A stretch of 64,000 nucleotides of DNA from Streptomyces sp. NBC_00239 (lineage in GTDB: Bacteria; Actinomycetota; Actinomycetes; Streptomycetales; Streptomycetaceae), in the NCBI RefSeq assembly GCF_036194065.1, contig NZ_CP108098.1, positions 1 to 64,000 on the forward strand. The letters are read 5' to 3'. Below, one piece after another: positions 40,169 through 48,751 of the stretch. The notes below the pieces were generated by a model. It had not been told where the DNA came from. It saw nothing but the letters and a program-made list of their open reading frames with translations, and searched no databases. The translations under genes and the position numbers were made by a program. Position 1 is the first letter of the stretch; every line of letters begins with the position of its first letter.

Positions 40169-41584
40169 TCAGTCGGCGTACCGGCCGACGCGGATCAGGG
40201 CCTCCTTGGCGCGCGCCTGGTCGCATCCGACCGCACGTGCGACGTAGCGGGCGGAGAGGGTGGGCTTGTCGGGGTCGAGTGCCTTCACCCTCTCGTCGAG
40301 CTGCTCGTCGGTGAGCTGCTCCCGGCGTGTCCGGCCCCGCTGGCCGGCACGTACGAGCGGCTTGCGGCGGGCACTGCCGCCGCGCTGCTGCGTGCGCTCG
40401 GCACGGCGGGAACGGCGCCCGTTCCGGCCGGTCTCGCGAGAGGGCTGATCTGCGGTTTCGCTACCGCCGGGGGTGCTCGTTGCAGGTGTGGCCGGCGCCT
40501 CCTGGTCGAAGACGTCGCCACCCTTGGCGGGTGCACTTCCCGGGCGGTCGCTGATGCGGGTGAAGGGGCCGAGCAGCGGGAAGGTGGCGTGCACGTAAGC
40601 GTGTCCGCCGGCCTCGGCCACGCGCGCCTCGGCCGCTGCACGCATCGTCATCCACTCGCTCGTGTCTCCGACGTCGGTGCCGTGCACGTCGCGCCACGCA
40701 CGTGCCCACACCTCGCGGGTGACCACGGGCTGCCCCAGCGCGGCCGCGAGGTCGCGGGCGTGGGTCCAGACCTCCGGGTGGCGCTCGGCGTAGCCGTCGA
40801 GCACGGCCTGCTCGTACGCGGCCGCCTTCTCCTCGGCTGCCTTCTCGGCCGCACGCTGCGCCTTCAGCTCGGCCTCGCGCTGCTTGGCCTTGCGGCGCTC
40901 GGCCGCGCGCTGGGCGCGGCGTGCCCGCCACGACACCTTGCCGTCGCGCTTGGAGATCCGGCCGTGCTCGTGCAGGTCCCATACCGCCGGTCCGGCGACG
41001 CTACAGAACGCGGCTCCGAGAGCGGTGGCGAGCCCGTAGACCTCGACGCCGTGGATGTAGCTGATGGCTGCGGAGTTGATGGCCACGGCCAGGGCGCCGA
41101 GACGGTAATGCCAGCTGGGCCGGTCCTCGTCGATGGCAGCGGCCGCGCCCTTCAGCAGCGCGAAGGCGATGCCCTCCAGGACGAACGGCACTGCTCCCAG
41201 CCACGGGGCCCCGGGGTCCCAGAAGAACGAGATCTGCATGGGGAGCGAGACCACCACGCACGTCACGGCGATGGCCGCGGCGGCCTTGCGCCAGGCCAGG
41301 GCCGACGCTACCGCCTGGGCGGTCCGCTCGGCTTCGGCCTGCTCGGCCGCCAGCTTGGCTTCGCGCGCCTTGTGGGCCTCTTCCGCCTCCTCCTCCGCCT
41401 TGCGCTTGATCTCCTTGGCCTTCGCCTCGGCGGCGGCGATCTGTGGGGCGGCCTTGGCCCGGGCGATCTCGGCGGCGATCTCATCGGCGGTCATCTTGGC
41501 GGCCGTCTGGACGCGGATGGCTTCCGCCTTGGCGTCCTGCTCGGCCCACGACGTGCTGGGCGGATCGGTAAAGGTCGTGGTCAT
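40169..41584 (-). CDS. DUF2637-like membrane protein
   Basis: 471 residues from an ATG at 41584 after AGGAGG. A charged coiled coil (about 25-85) leads to four hydrophobic segments (about 95-205, including AIAVTCVVVSLPMQISFFW and WLGAVPFVLEGIAFALLKG). A second charged coil and a basic C-terminal domain follow, ending in a helix-turn-helix-like stretch (LSARYVARAVGCDQARAKEAL). Proteins of this type sit beside TraB-like pumps in actinobacterial conjugative plasmids. Here the extended tail could link membrane and DNA. Confidence 0.65.
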   Translation of the reverse strand: MTTTFTDPPSTSWAEQDAKAEAIRVQTAAKMTADEIAAEIARAKAAPQIAAAEAKAKEIKRKAEEEAEEAHKAREAKLAAEQAEAERTAQAVASALAWRKAAAAIAVTCVVVSLPMQISFFWDPGAPWLGAVPFVLEGIAFALLKGAAAAIDEDRPSWHYRLGALAVAINSAAISYIHGVEVYGLATALGAAFCSVAGPAVWDLHEHGRISKRDGKVSWRARRAQRAAERRKAKQREAELKAQRAAEKAAEEKAAAYEQAVLDGYAERHPEVWTHARDLAAALGQPVVTREVWARAWRDVHGTDVGDTSEWMTMRAAAEARVAEAGGHAYVHATFPLLGPFTRISDRPGSAPAKGGDVFDQEAPATPATSTPGGSETADQPSRETGRNGRRSRRAERTQQRGGSARRKPLVRAGQRGRTRREQLTDEQLDERVKALDPDKPTLSARYVARAVGCDQARAKEALIRVGRYAD

Positions 41585-41743
41585 CGGGGCGGGTACCTCC
41601 TACGTGGTGCGCGGCGGGCCAGGGCAGTGGGTGGGGTGGGGGAGCTGGTAGCGCTGCGTACGGCCCGTCAGGGGGGCTTCAGCGGCGTCCTGGTGGCCGG
41701 TGGCGGCCAGGGGGACGGTGTCCAGCGGGAACGGGCTGCGGGG

Positions 41744-42010
41744 TCAGGTGGTGACGGCAGCGCGGGAACGGTGGGAGTAGTCGGCGGCGGCGCTGATGGC
41801 CCAGCGGGCCACCAGGATCACGCCGCCCGCGGCGGCCGCGAGGGTGAGCGCGACCGCGATGACGACGACGGCGAACGCGGCGGCGCCCACGACGACGACG
41901 AACAGCGGGATCACCAGCAGCAGTACGCCGGGGTGCAGTACGTCCAGGCGGGCGAGGAACATGCGCGTGAGACCGTCGATGACCTGGGCGTAGTGGGTGG
42001 CCTTCTTCAC
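41744..42010 (-). CDS. small membrane protein
   Basis: 88 residues from a GTG at 42010 that overlaps the upstream stop as GTGA. Two long hydrophobic segments (about 27-50 and 52-74). Translationally coupled to 42007-42378. Confidence 0.6.
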   Translation of the reverse strand: MKKATHYAQVIDGLTRMFLARLDVLHPGVLLLVIPLFVVVVGAAAFAVVVIAVALTLAAAAGGVILVARWAISAAADYSHRSRAAVTT

Positions 42011-42378
42011 GCGGACCGCCCCCGCAGGACGAAGCGGGCGGCCGGGCGCGTGGAGATGGCCGGCGCGGCCGGGCGGCGCTCGCTCTTGGGACGGTGGTTG
42101 GGGATCCGGCGCGGGCGGCGCGGCTGCCGGCGGGGCAGCGGCGACTTGCGCACCAGGGCGTTGTAGTAGCCCATGCGCTCCGCGCGCTCCTGCTCGTGCG
42201 CGGTGATCAGCTCGTCGTAGTACGGCAGGCTGGCGCGGTCGATCTCGTCGCCCTCGGCCTCGATCATCGCGCGGATGTCGCGGAGCGCGTGGGCGCCGGC
42301 GTCGTAGTAGTCACCGAGCGCGGTCTCAGCGAACTCGTCCGCTGTAACAGGCTTCTGTCCTGCAACGATGTGCTTCAC
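42007..42378 (-). CDS. hypothetical basic protein, first gene of transfer operon
   Basis: 123 residues from a GTG at 42378, eight bases after GAGGAAG. The first half is helical and acidic; the C-terminal 50 residues are strongly basic (RRQPRRPRRIPNHRPKSERR), suggesting nucleic-acid binding. First gene of the leftward transfer unit, divergent from the GntR regulator. Confidence 0.6.
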   Translation of the reverse strand: MKHIVAGQKPVTADEFAETALGDYYDAGAHALRDIRAMIEAEGDEIDRASLPYYDELITAHEQERAERMGYYNALVRKSPLPRRQPRRPRRIPNHRPKSERRPAAPAISTRPAARFVLRGRSA

Positions 42379-42513
42379 GGGTCGTCTTCCTCTTCTCTGT
42401 ACCGGGGAGCTGAACGGCCCTGTCAGCGGCCCCTCGGCGTCTTCCACACGCCTTGGGGCCGCGCTGCGTATGGGCAGCGAAGACCGGGGGCACAGAAGCG
42501 GTAGCCCCGTTCT

Positions 42514-42600
42514 GTGCTGCAATTAATCTCCCACATCCTCGCCAGATCGTCAACTGTGCTGCGTTTAATCCGATTGCTGAAATCACAGTGCTACACTTAA
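42514..42600. promoter_or_regulatory. three direct repeats GTGCTRCNNTTAA
   Basis: Copies at 42514-42526, 42556-42568 and 42588-42600 lie in the divergent space between the transfer operon and the GntR gene. They are 42 and 32 bp apart, close to four and three helical turns, so they face the same side. Likely operators for the GntR regulator. A TACACT -10 overlaps the last one. Confidence 0.65.
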
Positions 42601-42684
42601 AGCACGAACGCACGGAGAGGGAGGGAACAAGTGCGGTATAGATGTGGCACGCGTATGTGCGCAGAAGCAGAGGGAGACGCCTAC

Positions 42685-43494
42685 GTGGCGACGAAGAGTG
42701 AAGAGATCGCCGACCAGCTGTCGGCGCGCATCGGAGCGGGCAGGGACTACCCGCCGGGTAGCACCTTGCCCGGCTTCGACGACTTGACGGAGGAGTTCGG
42801 GGTGTCGCGGCTGACCATCAGCCGGGCCGTCGAGCTGCTCGCGCTGAAGGGTCTGGTCCGGACGGTGAAGAAGGCTGGGATCATCGTGCTCCAGCCGGTC
42901 GCACGCCGCACCGTGCGGGAGGTCGTGCGGCGTTCCACCAGCGGCTATGTCTTTCCCGTGGCGGCCTCGGCCCCTGGGCCCTGGATCCTGCACGGACGCC
43001 CCCAGGTCGGCCGCCTGCCGATGCCTGAGCCCGTTGCCGAGCTGTTCGGCCTCGACCACGGCACGGAAGCGCTCCGGCTTCGCCGGGTGTCGTCCCCGCC
43101 CGGGGAGCCGCCGTTGCAGCTCGCCGACACCTGGCTGCACCCGGGGGAACTGGACGCACTGCCGGAGCTGGAGAAGTGGGAGCCGGGGCTGGGCGGCCAC
43201 CTGGACGTCATCGAGCAGAAAGCCGGCCACGGCCCGCTGTCCTGGGAGAGGCGGGAGAGGACCGACCTGCCCACGTCGGAAGAGGCGCAACTGCTACAGG
43301 TCTCCCGGCAGTTGCCGGTCTGGCGGCAGTTCACCATCGGCACGTCCGGACGGACGAGTCGACCGGTGGAGATCACGGCCGTCGTGATCCCCGGTGCGCG
43401 CATCGAGTACGCCACGAAACTGCGGCGCGATGCCTCGGCCCGCTGGCCGGTGGAACCCATCGAGCCTGCCCCGGTGTCCTTCGACGTGGGCTGA
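42685..43494 (+). CDS. GntR-family transcriptional regulator (UTRA type)
   Basis: 269 residues from a GTG at 42685 with AGAGGGAGAC upstream; a second GTG in frame at 42631 also has a strong AGGGAGGGA site and would add 18 residues. The winged helix includes DLTEEFGVSRLTISRAVELL (about 34-53). A UTRA-like ligand-binding region follows (about 85-250). Divergent from the transfer operon, it matches the KorA/KorSA role of GntR proteins that restrain transfer genes in Streptomyces elements. The three repeats upstream are its probable sites. Confidence 0.75.
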   Translation: MATKSEEIADQLSARIGAGRDYPPGSTLPGFDDLTEEFGVSRLTISRAVELLALKGLVRTVKKAGIIVLQPVARRTVREVVRRSTSGYVFPVAASAPGPWILHGRPQVGRLPMPEPVAELFGLDHGTEALRLRRVSSPPGEPPLQLADTWLHPGELDALPELEKWEPGLGGHLDVIEQKAGHGPLSWERRERTDLPTSEEAQLLQVSRQLPVWRQFTIGTSGRTSRPVEITAVVIPGARIEYATKLRRDASARWPVEPIEPAPVSFDVG

Positions 43495-43613
43495 CCAGTC
43501 TTCAGAAGATGCCTCGACAGCGGAGAATGACGTCGTCGACCCTGCGACACACCCGTTACGGTGCGTGTGGTCGGATAGGCGACTGGGGAGGAGGATTCCT
43601 CCCGGAAAACACA

Positions 43614-43634
43614 ACAGGCCCACGAGGGGCCTGT
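43614..43634 (+). terminator. hairpin after the GntR gene
   Basis: ACAGGCCC pairs with GGGCCTGT around ACGAG, 120 bases after the GntR stop. Confidence 0.45.
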
Positions 43635-43702
43635 CGGTCCGTCCCGGGTGGCCGCCCGGAGAAGCGGACGCACACCTGACTCAACGACGGGGAGGTGCGC
43701 TC

Positions 43703-43822
43703 ATGAGCAGCGTACGGGTTTCAGCGGCACCGCCGCACCACCAAGCGGCCTGCGCCACGGCAAGCGGCCGAAAGAGCACCGGTGCAGCCGGTAGCGGCCG
43801 GATTCCCGGCCACTCCCCCTGA
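43703..43822 (+). CDS. possible 39-residue peptide
   Basis: ATG at 43703, seven bases after GGGGAGG, ending at 43822 and followed by a terminator-like hairpin (43831-43860). The peptide is Ala/Ser/Gly-rich with a HHQ centre and no similarity I know. The well-placed ribosome site and terminator favour a real small gene, but it is too short to be sure. Confidence 0.4.
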   Translation: MSSVRVSAAPPHHQAACATASGRKSTGAAGSGRIPGHSP

Positions 43823-43830
43823 CATGACCG

Positions 43831-43860
43831 TGGCCGCCCCTTTTCGCGAAGGGACGGCCA
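43831..43860 (+). terminator. hairpin terminator
   Basis: TGGCCG.CCCTT pairs with AAGGG.CGGCCA (one C/A mismatch) around TTCGCG. Confidence 0.5.
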
Positions 43861-44145
43861 CCGACGGACTCTCGCCCGAGTCAACGCACCACCAGTGATG
43901 GAACCCAACCCAAATCGCTGAGGGCGCTCCAGCAGGCGTGTGCAACCACGCCGACCGCCGCCAAGGATATGACGTACCGGCCGGTATTTTGATCTCGGCC
44001 TGGCCACGATGCGTGACATTCGGCACCTGGGGCTCCCCTCGCTCGCCCGAAGGGGGAATGCCACCGTGCAGTACCCGCACCACCTCGCTCCTTCCACCGC
44101 CGCGCACGCCTCCGCCGGCTCCCTCACTGTTGAGGGGGTGGGCCG

Positions 44146-45216
44146 ATGAGCGGCAACGGATTCATCCGCCGCGGCCCCATGGCCGCCGACGTCTTCGAGC
44201 AGCAGTTCACCCAGATCCACAACGCCGTCTTCCGTGACCCGCGGATGAGCTTCAAGGCCAAGGGGATCTTCGGCCTCATCTCCACTCACCGTGACGGCTA
44301 TGGGCTCTCCATCGAGTCCATCTGCGCGTGCTCCACCGACGGGGTCGCCGCCGTGCGGACCGGCCTCAATGAGCTGGAGGCGCACGGCTACCTCGTCCGG
44401 GAGCAAGAGCGCCTCGACGGCCCGACCAAGGAACAGCCCAACGCGAAGCGGGGCTCCTGGGGGCGGACCGAGTACTACATCACCGACATGCCTGACGGCC
44501 TGGTCATCTCCATCCCCGCCCCGGCAAGCGGTGAACCGGAAAGTCCCAGGTCACGACCGTCATTCGGAAATCGCACTACGGAGAAGCCGAAGCAAAACCC
44601 CAGGTCAGCACCGTCATGCGATTTTCCGCAGACGGAGGAACCGCGTACGGAGGATCAGCCGCATAAGAAGATCACTCCTCAGAAGACCACCTCTCTCTCC
44701 AACGGTTCGCGCCTTCCTGCACGTGAGGGCCGGGGGCCCGAGAGAGAGATCGACGCTGCGCGGAACACCACCCCGAAGTCCGCTCCGACCCAGGAAGCCT
44801 CCGTACCTGAGCCCCGTCCGGCCCAGCAGTCGGACGTCGACCAGGTGCTCGGTGCGTACATCGAAGCCCTGAGCCCCGTGCGGCCCATGCAGTCGGTACT
44901 GAACCGGCTGGGGCTAGAAGCGGCAGACCTGCTGGCCCTGGACTGGCCGGTGGAGCACGTCTCCAAGCTCGCCGGACAGCTGCCCGGCCTGGGCTACGCC
45001 AGCCTTGCCAGGCACGCCGAGTTCCACCCGCCCGCGGTATCCAGGGCGGCCCGCAAGGCCAGTCCCACGGCGTGCGAACGGCACCCTGCCTTCGAGGCCG
45101 GAGACTGCCTGCGCTGCGCCGCCGATGAGCGTCAGCAGCGTCAGCAGTCCGCCCCGGCCGCTGTCGATGGCGCTGGCCTCCTGGCCCGTCTCCGCGCCGG
45201 TCAGTCCGCCAACTGA
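44146..45216 (+). CDS. replication initiator-like winged-helix protein
   Basis: 356 residues from an ATG at 44146 behind GAGGGGGTGGG. The N-terminal 100 residues (FTQIHNAVFRDPRMSFKAKG, then SIESICACSTDGVAAVRTGL NELEAHGYLV-type helices) form the winged helix seen in phage and plasmid initiators of the DnaD/RepA-N style. A long hydrophilic linker (about 125-230) leads to a C-terminal domain with a Cys/His patch (CERHPAFEAGDCLRCA). The dnaB gene follows 90 bases later in the same direction. Pairing of an initiator with a helicase gene is known from Streptomyces plasmids. Confidence 0.65.
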   Translation: MSGNGFIRRGPMAADVFEQQFTQIHNAVFRDPRMSFKAKGIFGLISTHRDGYGLSIESICACSTDGVAAVRTGLNELEAHGYLVREQERLDGPTKEQPNAKRGSWGRTEYYITDMPDGLVISIPAPASGEPESPRSRPSFGNRTTEKPKQNPRSAPSCDFPQTEEPRTEDQPHKKITPQKTTSLSNGSRLPAREGRGPEREIDAARNTTPKSAPTQEASVPEPRPAQQSDVDQVLGAYIEALSPVRPMQSVLNRLGLEAADLLALDWPVEHVSKLAGQLPGLGYASLARHAEFHPPAVSRAARKASPTACERHPAFEAGDCLRCAADERQQRQQSAPAAVDGAGLLARLRAGQSAN

Positions 45217-45306
45217 CATTCCCGTATCCACGTCCGCACATGGCTGCGGCGGCCACTCCCGCTAAGAACCGGCCGCCGCAGCTGCGAACCCCTGAAGGAG
45301 ATCCAC

Positions 45307-46713
45307 ATGTCCATCGTCTCACCCGCCCTGCCCGCCGACGACGCTTCCGCCCCCCGCCGGCCCCACAACGACGGATTCGAGCGCGTCCCGCCTCACAGCC
45401 AAGAGGCGGAAACGGCCGTGCTCGGCGGACAGATGCTGAGCACGGACGCGATCGAAGAGGTCATCGACTCCCCCATGCAGCGGCGGGACTACTACCGCCC
45501 GCACCACGAAACGATCCAGGACGCCATCTGGTACCTGCACTCCAAGAACGAGCCCGTCGACCCCATCACCGTCGGGGCGGAGCTCACCAAGCGCGGCGAG
45601 ATCGTCAGGATCGGCGGCGCGTCCTACCTCCACACCCTGGTCCAGTCCGTGCCGACCGCGGCGAACGCCGCCTACTACGCCGAGATCGTCCACGAGCACG
45701 CGGTCCTGCGCCGCTTGATCCAGGCCGGAACGCGGATCACGCAGCTGGGCTACTCCGGCGAAGGGGAGCTCGACGACGTACAGAACGCGGTGGAAGCCGA
45801 AATCCAGGATGCCCTGGCGGGCCAGAAGGAGACCACCAGCTACGCCTTCGTCAAGGAAGACATCCAGGGCTTCTGGGATGATCTTGACGCCCGTCAGAAG
45901 GGCCTCACGAACCAGACAGGCGTTCCGACCGGCTTCGCTGACCTCGACGCGCTGACCAATGGCCTCCAGCCCGGCCAGCTCATCGTCATCGGCGCCCGCC
46001 CGGCCATGGGTAAGTCCACCCTGGCACTGGACATCGCTCGCAATGTCTCCATCAAACATGGCATGACCTCGGCCTTCTTCTCCCTGGAGATGGGCCGCAA
46101 CGAGATCGCCATGCGCCTCTACAGCGCCGAATGCCGGGTGGGCCTGCACCACATCCGCGCCGGCACGGTCTCCGACGACGATCTCCTCCGCATGGCCAAT
46201 CGGACCCCGGCCATCGAAGAGGCACCACTGATCGTGGACGACTCCCCCAACCTGTCCCTGATGGAGATCCGCAGCCGGGCCCGGCGCATCAAGGTGTCCA
46301 AGGGCGGCCTGAAGCTGCTGGTCATCGACTATCTCCAGCTGATGCAGTCGGGTGGCAGCCGTCGGCCGGAGAACCGGCAGCAGGAGGTCTCGGACATGTC
46401 CCGCAACCTCAAGCTGCTCGCCAAGGAATTGGAGATCCCGATCATCGCGCTGTCGCAGATGAACCGCGGACCTGAGCAGCGCACCGACAAGCGGCCGCAG
46501 ATCAGCGAGCTGCGCGAGTCCGGCGCGATCGAGCAGGATGCCGACATGGTGATCTTGCTGCACCGGGAAGACGCCTACGACAAGGAGTCATCGCGCGCGG
46601 GCGAAGCCGACATGATCTTGGCCAAGCACCGCAACGGGCCGACGGCCACGATCACCGTGGCTTTCCAGGGCCACTACAGCAGGTTCGTCGACATGGCGAG
46701 CGACGTCGCCTAG
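45307..46713 (+). CDS. dnaB: replicative DNA helicase DnaB
   Basis: 468 residues from an ATG at 45307, seven bases after AAGGAG. Full-length: N-terminal domain PPHSQEAETAVLGGQML, then the RecA-like motor with Walker A GARPAMGKST (from about 229), Walker B LLVIDYLQLM (about 337-346), SQMNRGPEQRTDKRPQISEL and HRED. Encodes the hexameric fork helicase. Together with the initiator upstream it makes the element partly independent of the host helicase. A perfect terminator hairpin follows. Confidence 0.92.
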   Translation: MSIVSPALPADDASAPRRPHNDGFERVPPHSQEAETAVLGGQMLSTDAIEEVIDSPMQRRDYYRPHHETIQDAIWYLHSKNEPVDPITVGAELTKRGEIVRIGGASYLHTLVQSVPTAANAAYYAEIVHEHAVLRRLIQAGTRITQLGYSGEGELDDVQNAVEAEIQDALAGQKETTSYAFVKEDIQGFWDDLDARQKGLTNQTGVPTGFADLDALTNGLQPGQLIVIGARPAMGKSTLALDIARNVSIKHGMTSAFFSLEMGRNEIAMRLYSAECRVGLHHIRAGTVSDDDLLRMANRTPAIEEAPLIVDDSPNLSLMEIRSRARRIKVSKGGLKLLVIDYLQLMQSGGSRRPENRQQEVSDMSRNLKLLAKELEIPIIALSQMNRGPEQRTDKRPQISELRESGAIEQDADMVILLHREDAYDKESSRAGEADMILAKHRNGPTATITVAFQGHYSRFVDMASDVA

Positions 46714-46733
46714 TCATGTGCATGTCAATACAC

Positions 46734-46763
46734 GGCGCCCCGACTCAGACCAGTCGGGGCGCC
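46734..46763 (+). terminator. GC hairpin terminator
   Basis: A 12-bp perfect stem (GGCGCCCCGACT and complement) with a CAGACC loop lies 20 bases after dnaB. Confidence 0.7.
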
Positions 46764-47046
46764 GTCGGCTATCCGGCCGAAGTTGTTCTGTCCGCCTCCT
46801 TTCGACGCACTGCGCGCGGGCAGACGCAACTCAGCGGCCCGCGACCGGCCCCGGTGAGCCAGATCCTGCGGCGCCAGGACCGCGACCCACTGAGGGCATG
46901 CCGCGAGCCGGAATCGAACACCCACCCCGGCCTCCCCCTAGCCAGCTACACAGGGATCCACGACGCACCCGCGGTCGGCAGTGCGCCAGCCACGTAAACC
47001 GCCCACAGTGGCCCTGCTCATTCGCCCGCCTGGTGGTGGGTGGTGC

Positions 47047-47065
47047 ATCGCGCCGGGGGCGCGAT
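47047..47065. repeat. covarying hairpin, copy D (inverted)
   Basis: ATCGCGCC-GGG-GGCGCGAT. The A-T pair of copies A-C is replaced by G-C on both arms, and flanking GGTGC/CCGG matches the others in reverse orientation. Confidence 0.6.
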
Positions 47066-47561
47066 CCGGGGGCGGCCCCGGACGCCGCCGGGGCCGGCCC
47101 CGGACGCCGCCAGCGCTGCGGCGCTGGACCCGCGTCGCCCGCGTTCGGCTTCGCCTCCGACGGGCCCGGGCGGGCCGCCGGTTGGCCGGCCGCCGTGGCG
47201 GGCGCGCGGGCCGGCACGGGGCTGAGACCGTAAATAGGTAGCGTGGCTGATACCGGGAAGTGGCTGATGCCCACATTGCTCCCGTCAACCGCGTGCGGGC
47301 ATCGCCGTGGCTGACTTTCTGTGGCACAGGCCCACACAGGGCAGTCAGTGGTGCGAGTTGTCGTCGACAGAACCTCGGTGGGTGGGGAGAGAGAGAAGCG
47401 CCGCCGGCGACAGGCCCCGCGTCAGCTGCCGGTCCGTGGTGAGTGAACCCCGCTGCGGCTGGTGCGTCTACTACGTATTTAGAGGGGCGCAGCGTTTGCC
47501 CTGGTCAGCGGCTTGCGTAGAGGCGCTCAGCGACATTCCAATGTTGCTGAGCCGCATTGAC

Positions 47562-47687
47562 CTTTCCTATAGGCAAGTCGACCGTCGTGGGCGACTGCTG
47601 AACTTTCCGGCGTGCCGACCCCCGGGGTGCTTGCCTATAGGCAAGCCGACGGTAGGGTTGCCGACATTGAGCTTGCCTATAGGAAAG
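47562..47687. promoter_or_regulatory. three CCTATAGG palindromic iterons
   Basis: CTTTCCTATAGGCAAG (47562-47577), CTTGCCTATAGGCAAG (47630-47645, a perfect palindrome) and CTTGCCTATAGGAAAG (47672-47687). The outer two carry mirror-image changes, and both are preceded by CATTGA. They end 19 bases before the start of the winged-helix gene. They are operators for it, iterons of an origin, or both. Confidence 0.7.
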
Positions 47688-47706
47688 TGGCGAGGTGAGG
47701 AGGGGT

Positions 47707-48258
47707 ATGTCACCGCACAGCCGGTCCCGGCAAGCCGTGGACATGGCGACGGGCCACGTCGTTCAGCTGGAGATCTTCGGCGAGGACGACGCGCAGAAGA
47801 AGAAGCAATCCGTCCGCTACGACTGGAACCCCAACCCGGGTCGTCACGCAAACCTGGCTAAGGCCCTGATGCAGAAGGTTTGGGACAAGGACTCTGGTTA
47901 CGACCAGAACGACCGTGACATCCTGGGCTTCTACATCGCGCACTCCCCCGAAGGGACCGAGCCGCTGCGGATGACCTTCAAGGAGATCTCCGGCAAGCTC
48001 GGCGTGAGCCAGCCGAAGGTCAGCAAGAGCGTGGGCAAGCTCAACACCGGAGGACTTCTTCTGATGGCTGAGCAGATCGCCAGGATCAAGTTCTACCGCA
48101 TCAACCCGCGGGCGGCGTTTGACGGCCCTGCGGTCGCGCAAGTGGAAGCAGTGAAGGATGCTCGCTTCCCGGTTGTGCCTGCTCCGGAGAAGGCGAAGGC
48201 GCCGACTCGGGCCAGGAAGCAGGCAGCGACGGCACATAAGGAGGCCAAAGCTTCATGA
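47707..48258 (+). CDS. winged-helix maintenance/initiator-like protein (RepL/MarR-like)
   Basis: 183 residues from an ATG at 47707 behind GAGGAGGGG; a GTG at 47695 is also in frame. The central winged helix is MTFKEISGKLGVSQPKVSKS (about 87-106). A basic Lys/Ala tail ends the protein. The front holds HVVQLEIFGED, where QLEIF resembles the clamp motif. The family includes RepL-type replication proteins and MarR-type regulators. Directly behind three CCTATAGG palindromes and overlapping the next gene by ATGA. Confidence 0.65.
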   Translation: MSPHSRSRQAVDMATGHVVQLEIFGEDDAQKKKQSVRYDWNPNPGRHANLAKALMQKVWDKDSGYDQNDRDILGFYIAHSPEGTEPLRMTFKEISGKLGVSQPKVSKSVGKLNTGGLLLMAEQIARIKFYRINPRAAFDGPAVAQVEAVKDARFPVVPAPEKAKAPTRARKQAATAHKEAKAS

Positions 48259-48647
48259 CCGTGCCTGTTGAGCAGACGAATGATGCACTGGCGTACACGC
48301 CAGACCTCGGTAGGGAGGTCCTCCTCGGGACTGCCGGGTACGCAGGCTCCCACTACCGGATCCTTCAGTACGTCCTGACCTCTGTTCCTCTGGGGAACAC
48401 GCTGCGCGAGACAGCCCGCGACATCGCGGCCGCCCTCGGCGTCACTGAGGGGACCGTGTCCAAGGGCGTTAAGAAGCTCTCCGCAGAGGGCTGGCTGGCG
48501 ACGGCCTACTCGATCGGGGTGGTCAACTTCTACATGGCGGGCCCGAAGGTCTTCGAGCTCGCCGAGAAGAAGGCCCAGGAAGAGGACCAGCCGCTCGCGA
48601 CCGTCAGCCACCTTCCTGTCCGTCACGCAGACGTCGACGAGGGGTAG
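48255..48647 (+). CDS. small winged-helix protein (MarR-like)
   Basis: 130 residues from an ATG at 48255 that overlaps the upstream stop. Helix-turn-helix RDIAAALGV TEGTVSKGVKKL at about 55-75 parallels that of the upstream protein, so the two look like diverged paralogues that may form a heterodimer. A terminator follows at 48667. Confidence 0.65.
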   Translation: MTVPVEQTNDALAYTPDLGREVLLGTAGYAGSHYRILQYVLTSVPLGNTLRETARDIAAALGVTEGTVSKGVKKLSAEGWLATAYSIGVVNFYMAGPKVFELAEKKAQEEDQPLATVSHLPVRHADVDEG

Positions 48648-48666
48648 CCCGAAGCGTGTGACCTTG

Positions 48667-48700
48667 GTGGCCTGCCCCGACCGTTGTCGGGGCAGGCCAC
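48667..48700 (+). terminator. GC hairpin terminator
   Basis: A 15-bp perfect stem (GTGGCCTGCCCCGAC and complement) with a CGTT loop closes the winged-helix pair and lies before the convergent recombinase-like gene. Confidence 0.7.
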
Positions 48701-48751
48701 TCGTCTTTTCCCAGGGCTGGTGGTGGTCGTGAGCAGCGTCACGGGTGACGG

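Larger units (their letters stand above)
43495..44145. other. intergenic region before the initiator gene
   Basis: Contains a hairpin ACAGGCCC/GGGCCTGT at 43614-43634, the 39-codon gene at 43703, a terminator at 43831-43860, and about 280 bases without a supported gene directly upstream of the initiator. Confidence 0.5.
46714..47706. other. non-coding region, candidate origin
   Basis: Nearly 1 kb without a supported gene. In order: terminator (46734-46763), a degenerate tRNA-like stretch (46899-46965), a GC-rich low-complexity segment with the inverted covarying hairpin (47047-47065), three GTGGCTGA repeats (47243, 47260, 47307), a relatively AT-rich TACGTATTTAGAG patch near 47475, and three CCTATAGG palindromes. 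The mix of iterons and an AT patch between dnaB and two DNA-binding genes suits a replication origin. Confidence 0.5.

Noticed and set aside
43938..44237. Plus-strand ORF overlapping the initiator start
   Set aside because: No good ribosome site and overlaps the well-supported initiator gene in another frame.
46899..46965. tRNA-like sequence on the minus strand (GTTCGATTCC T-loop and GTAGCTGGCTA D-arm-like words)
   Set aside because: T-stem bases do not pair, the acceptor arms do not match and spacing is too short for a full tRNA. At most a decayed tRNA or attachment remnant.
47243..47314. Three GTGGCTGA words as possible iterons
   Set aside because: Short 8-mers with irregular spacing (17 and 47 bases) in GC-rich DNA; could be chance. 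Kept only as a remark within the candidate origin region.
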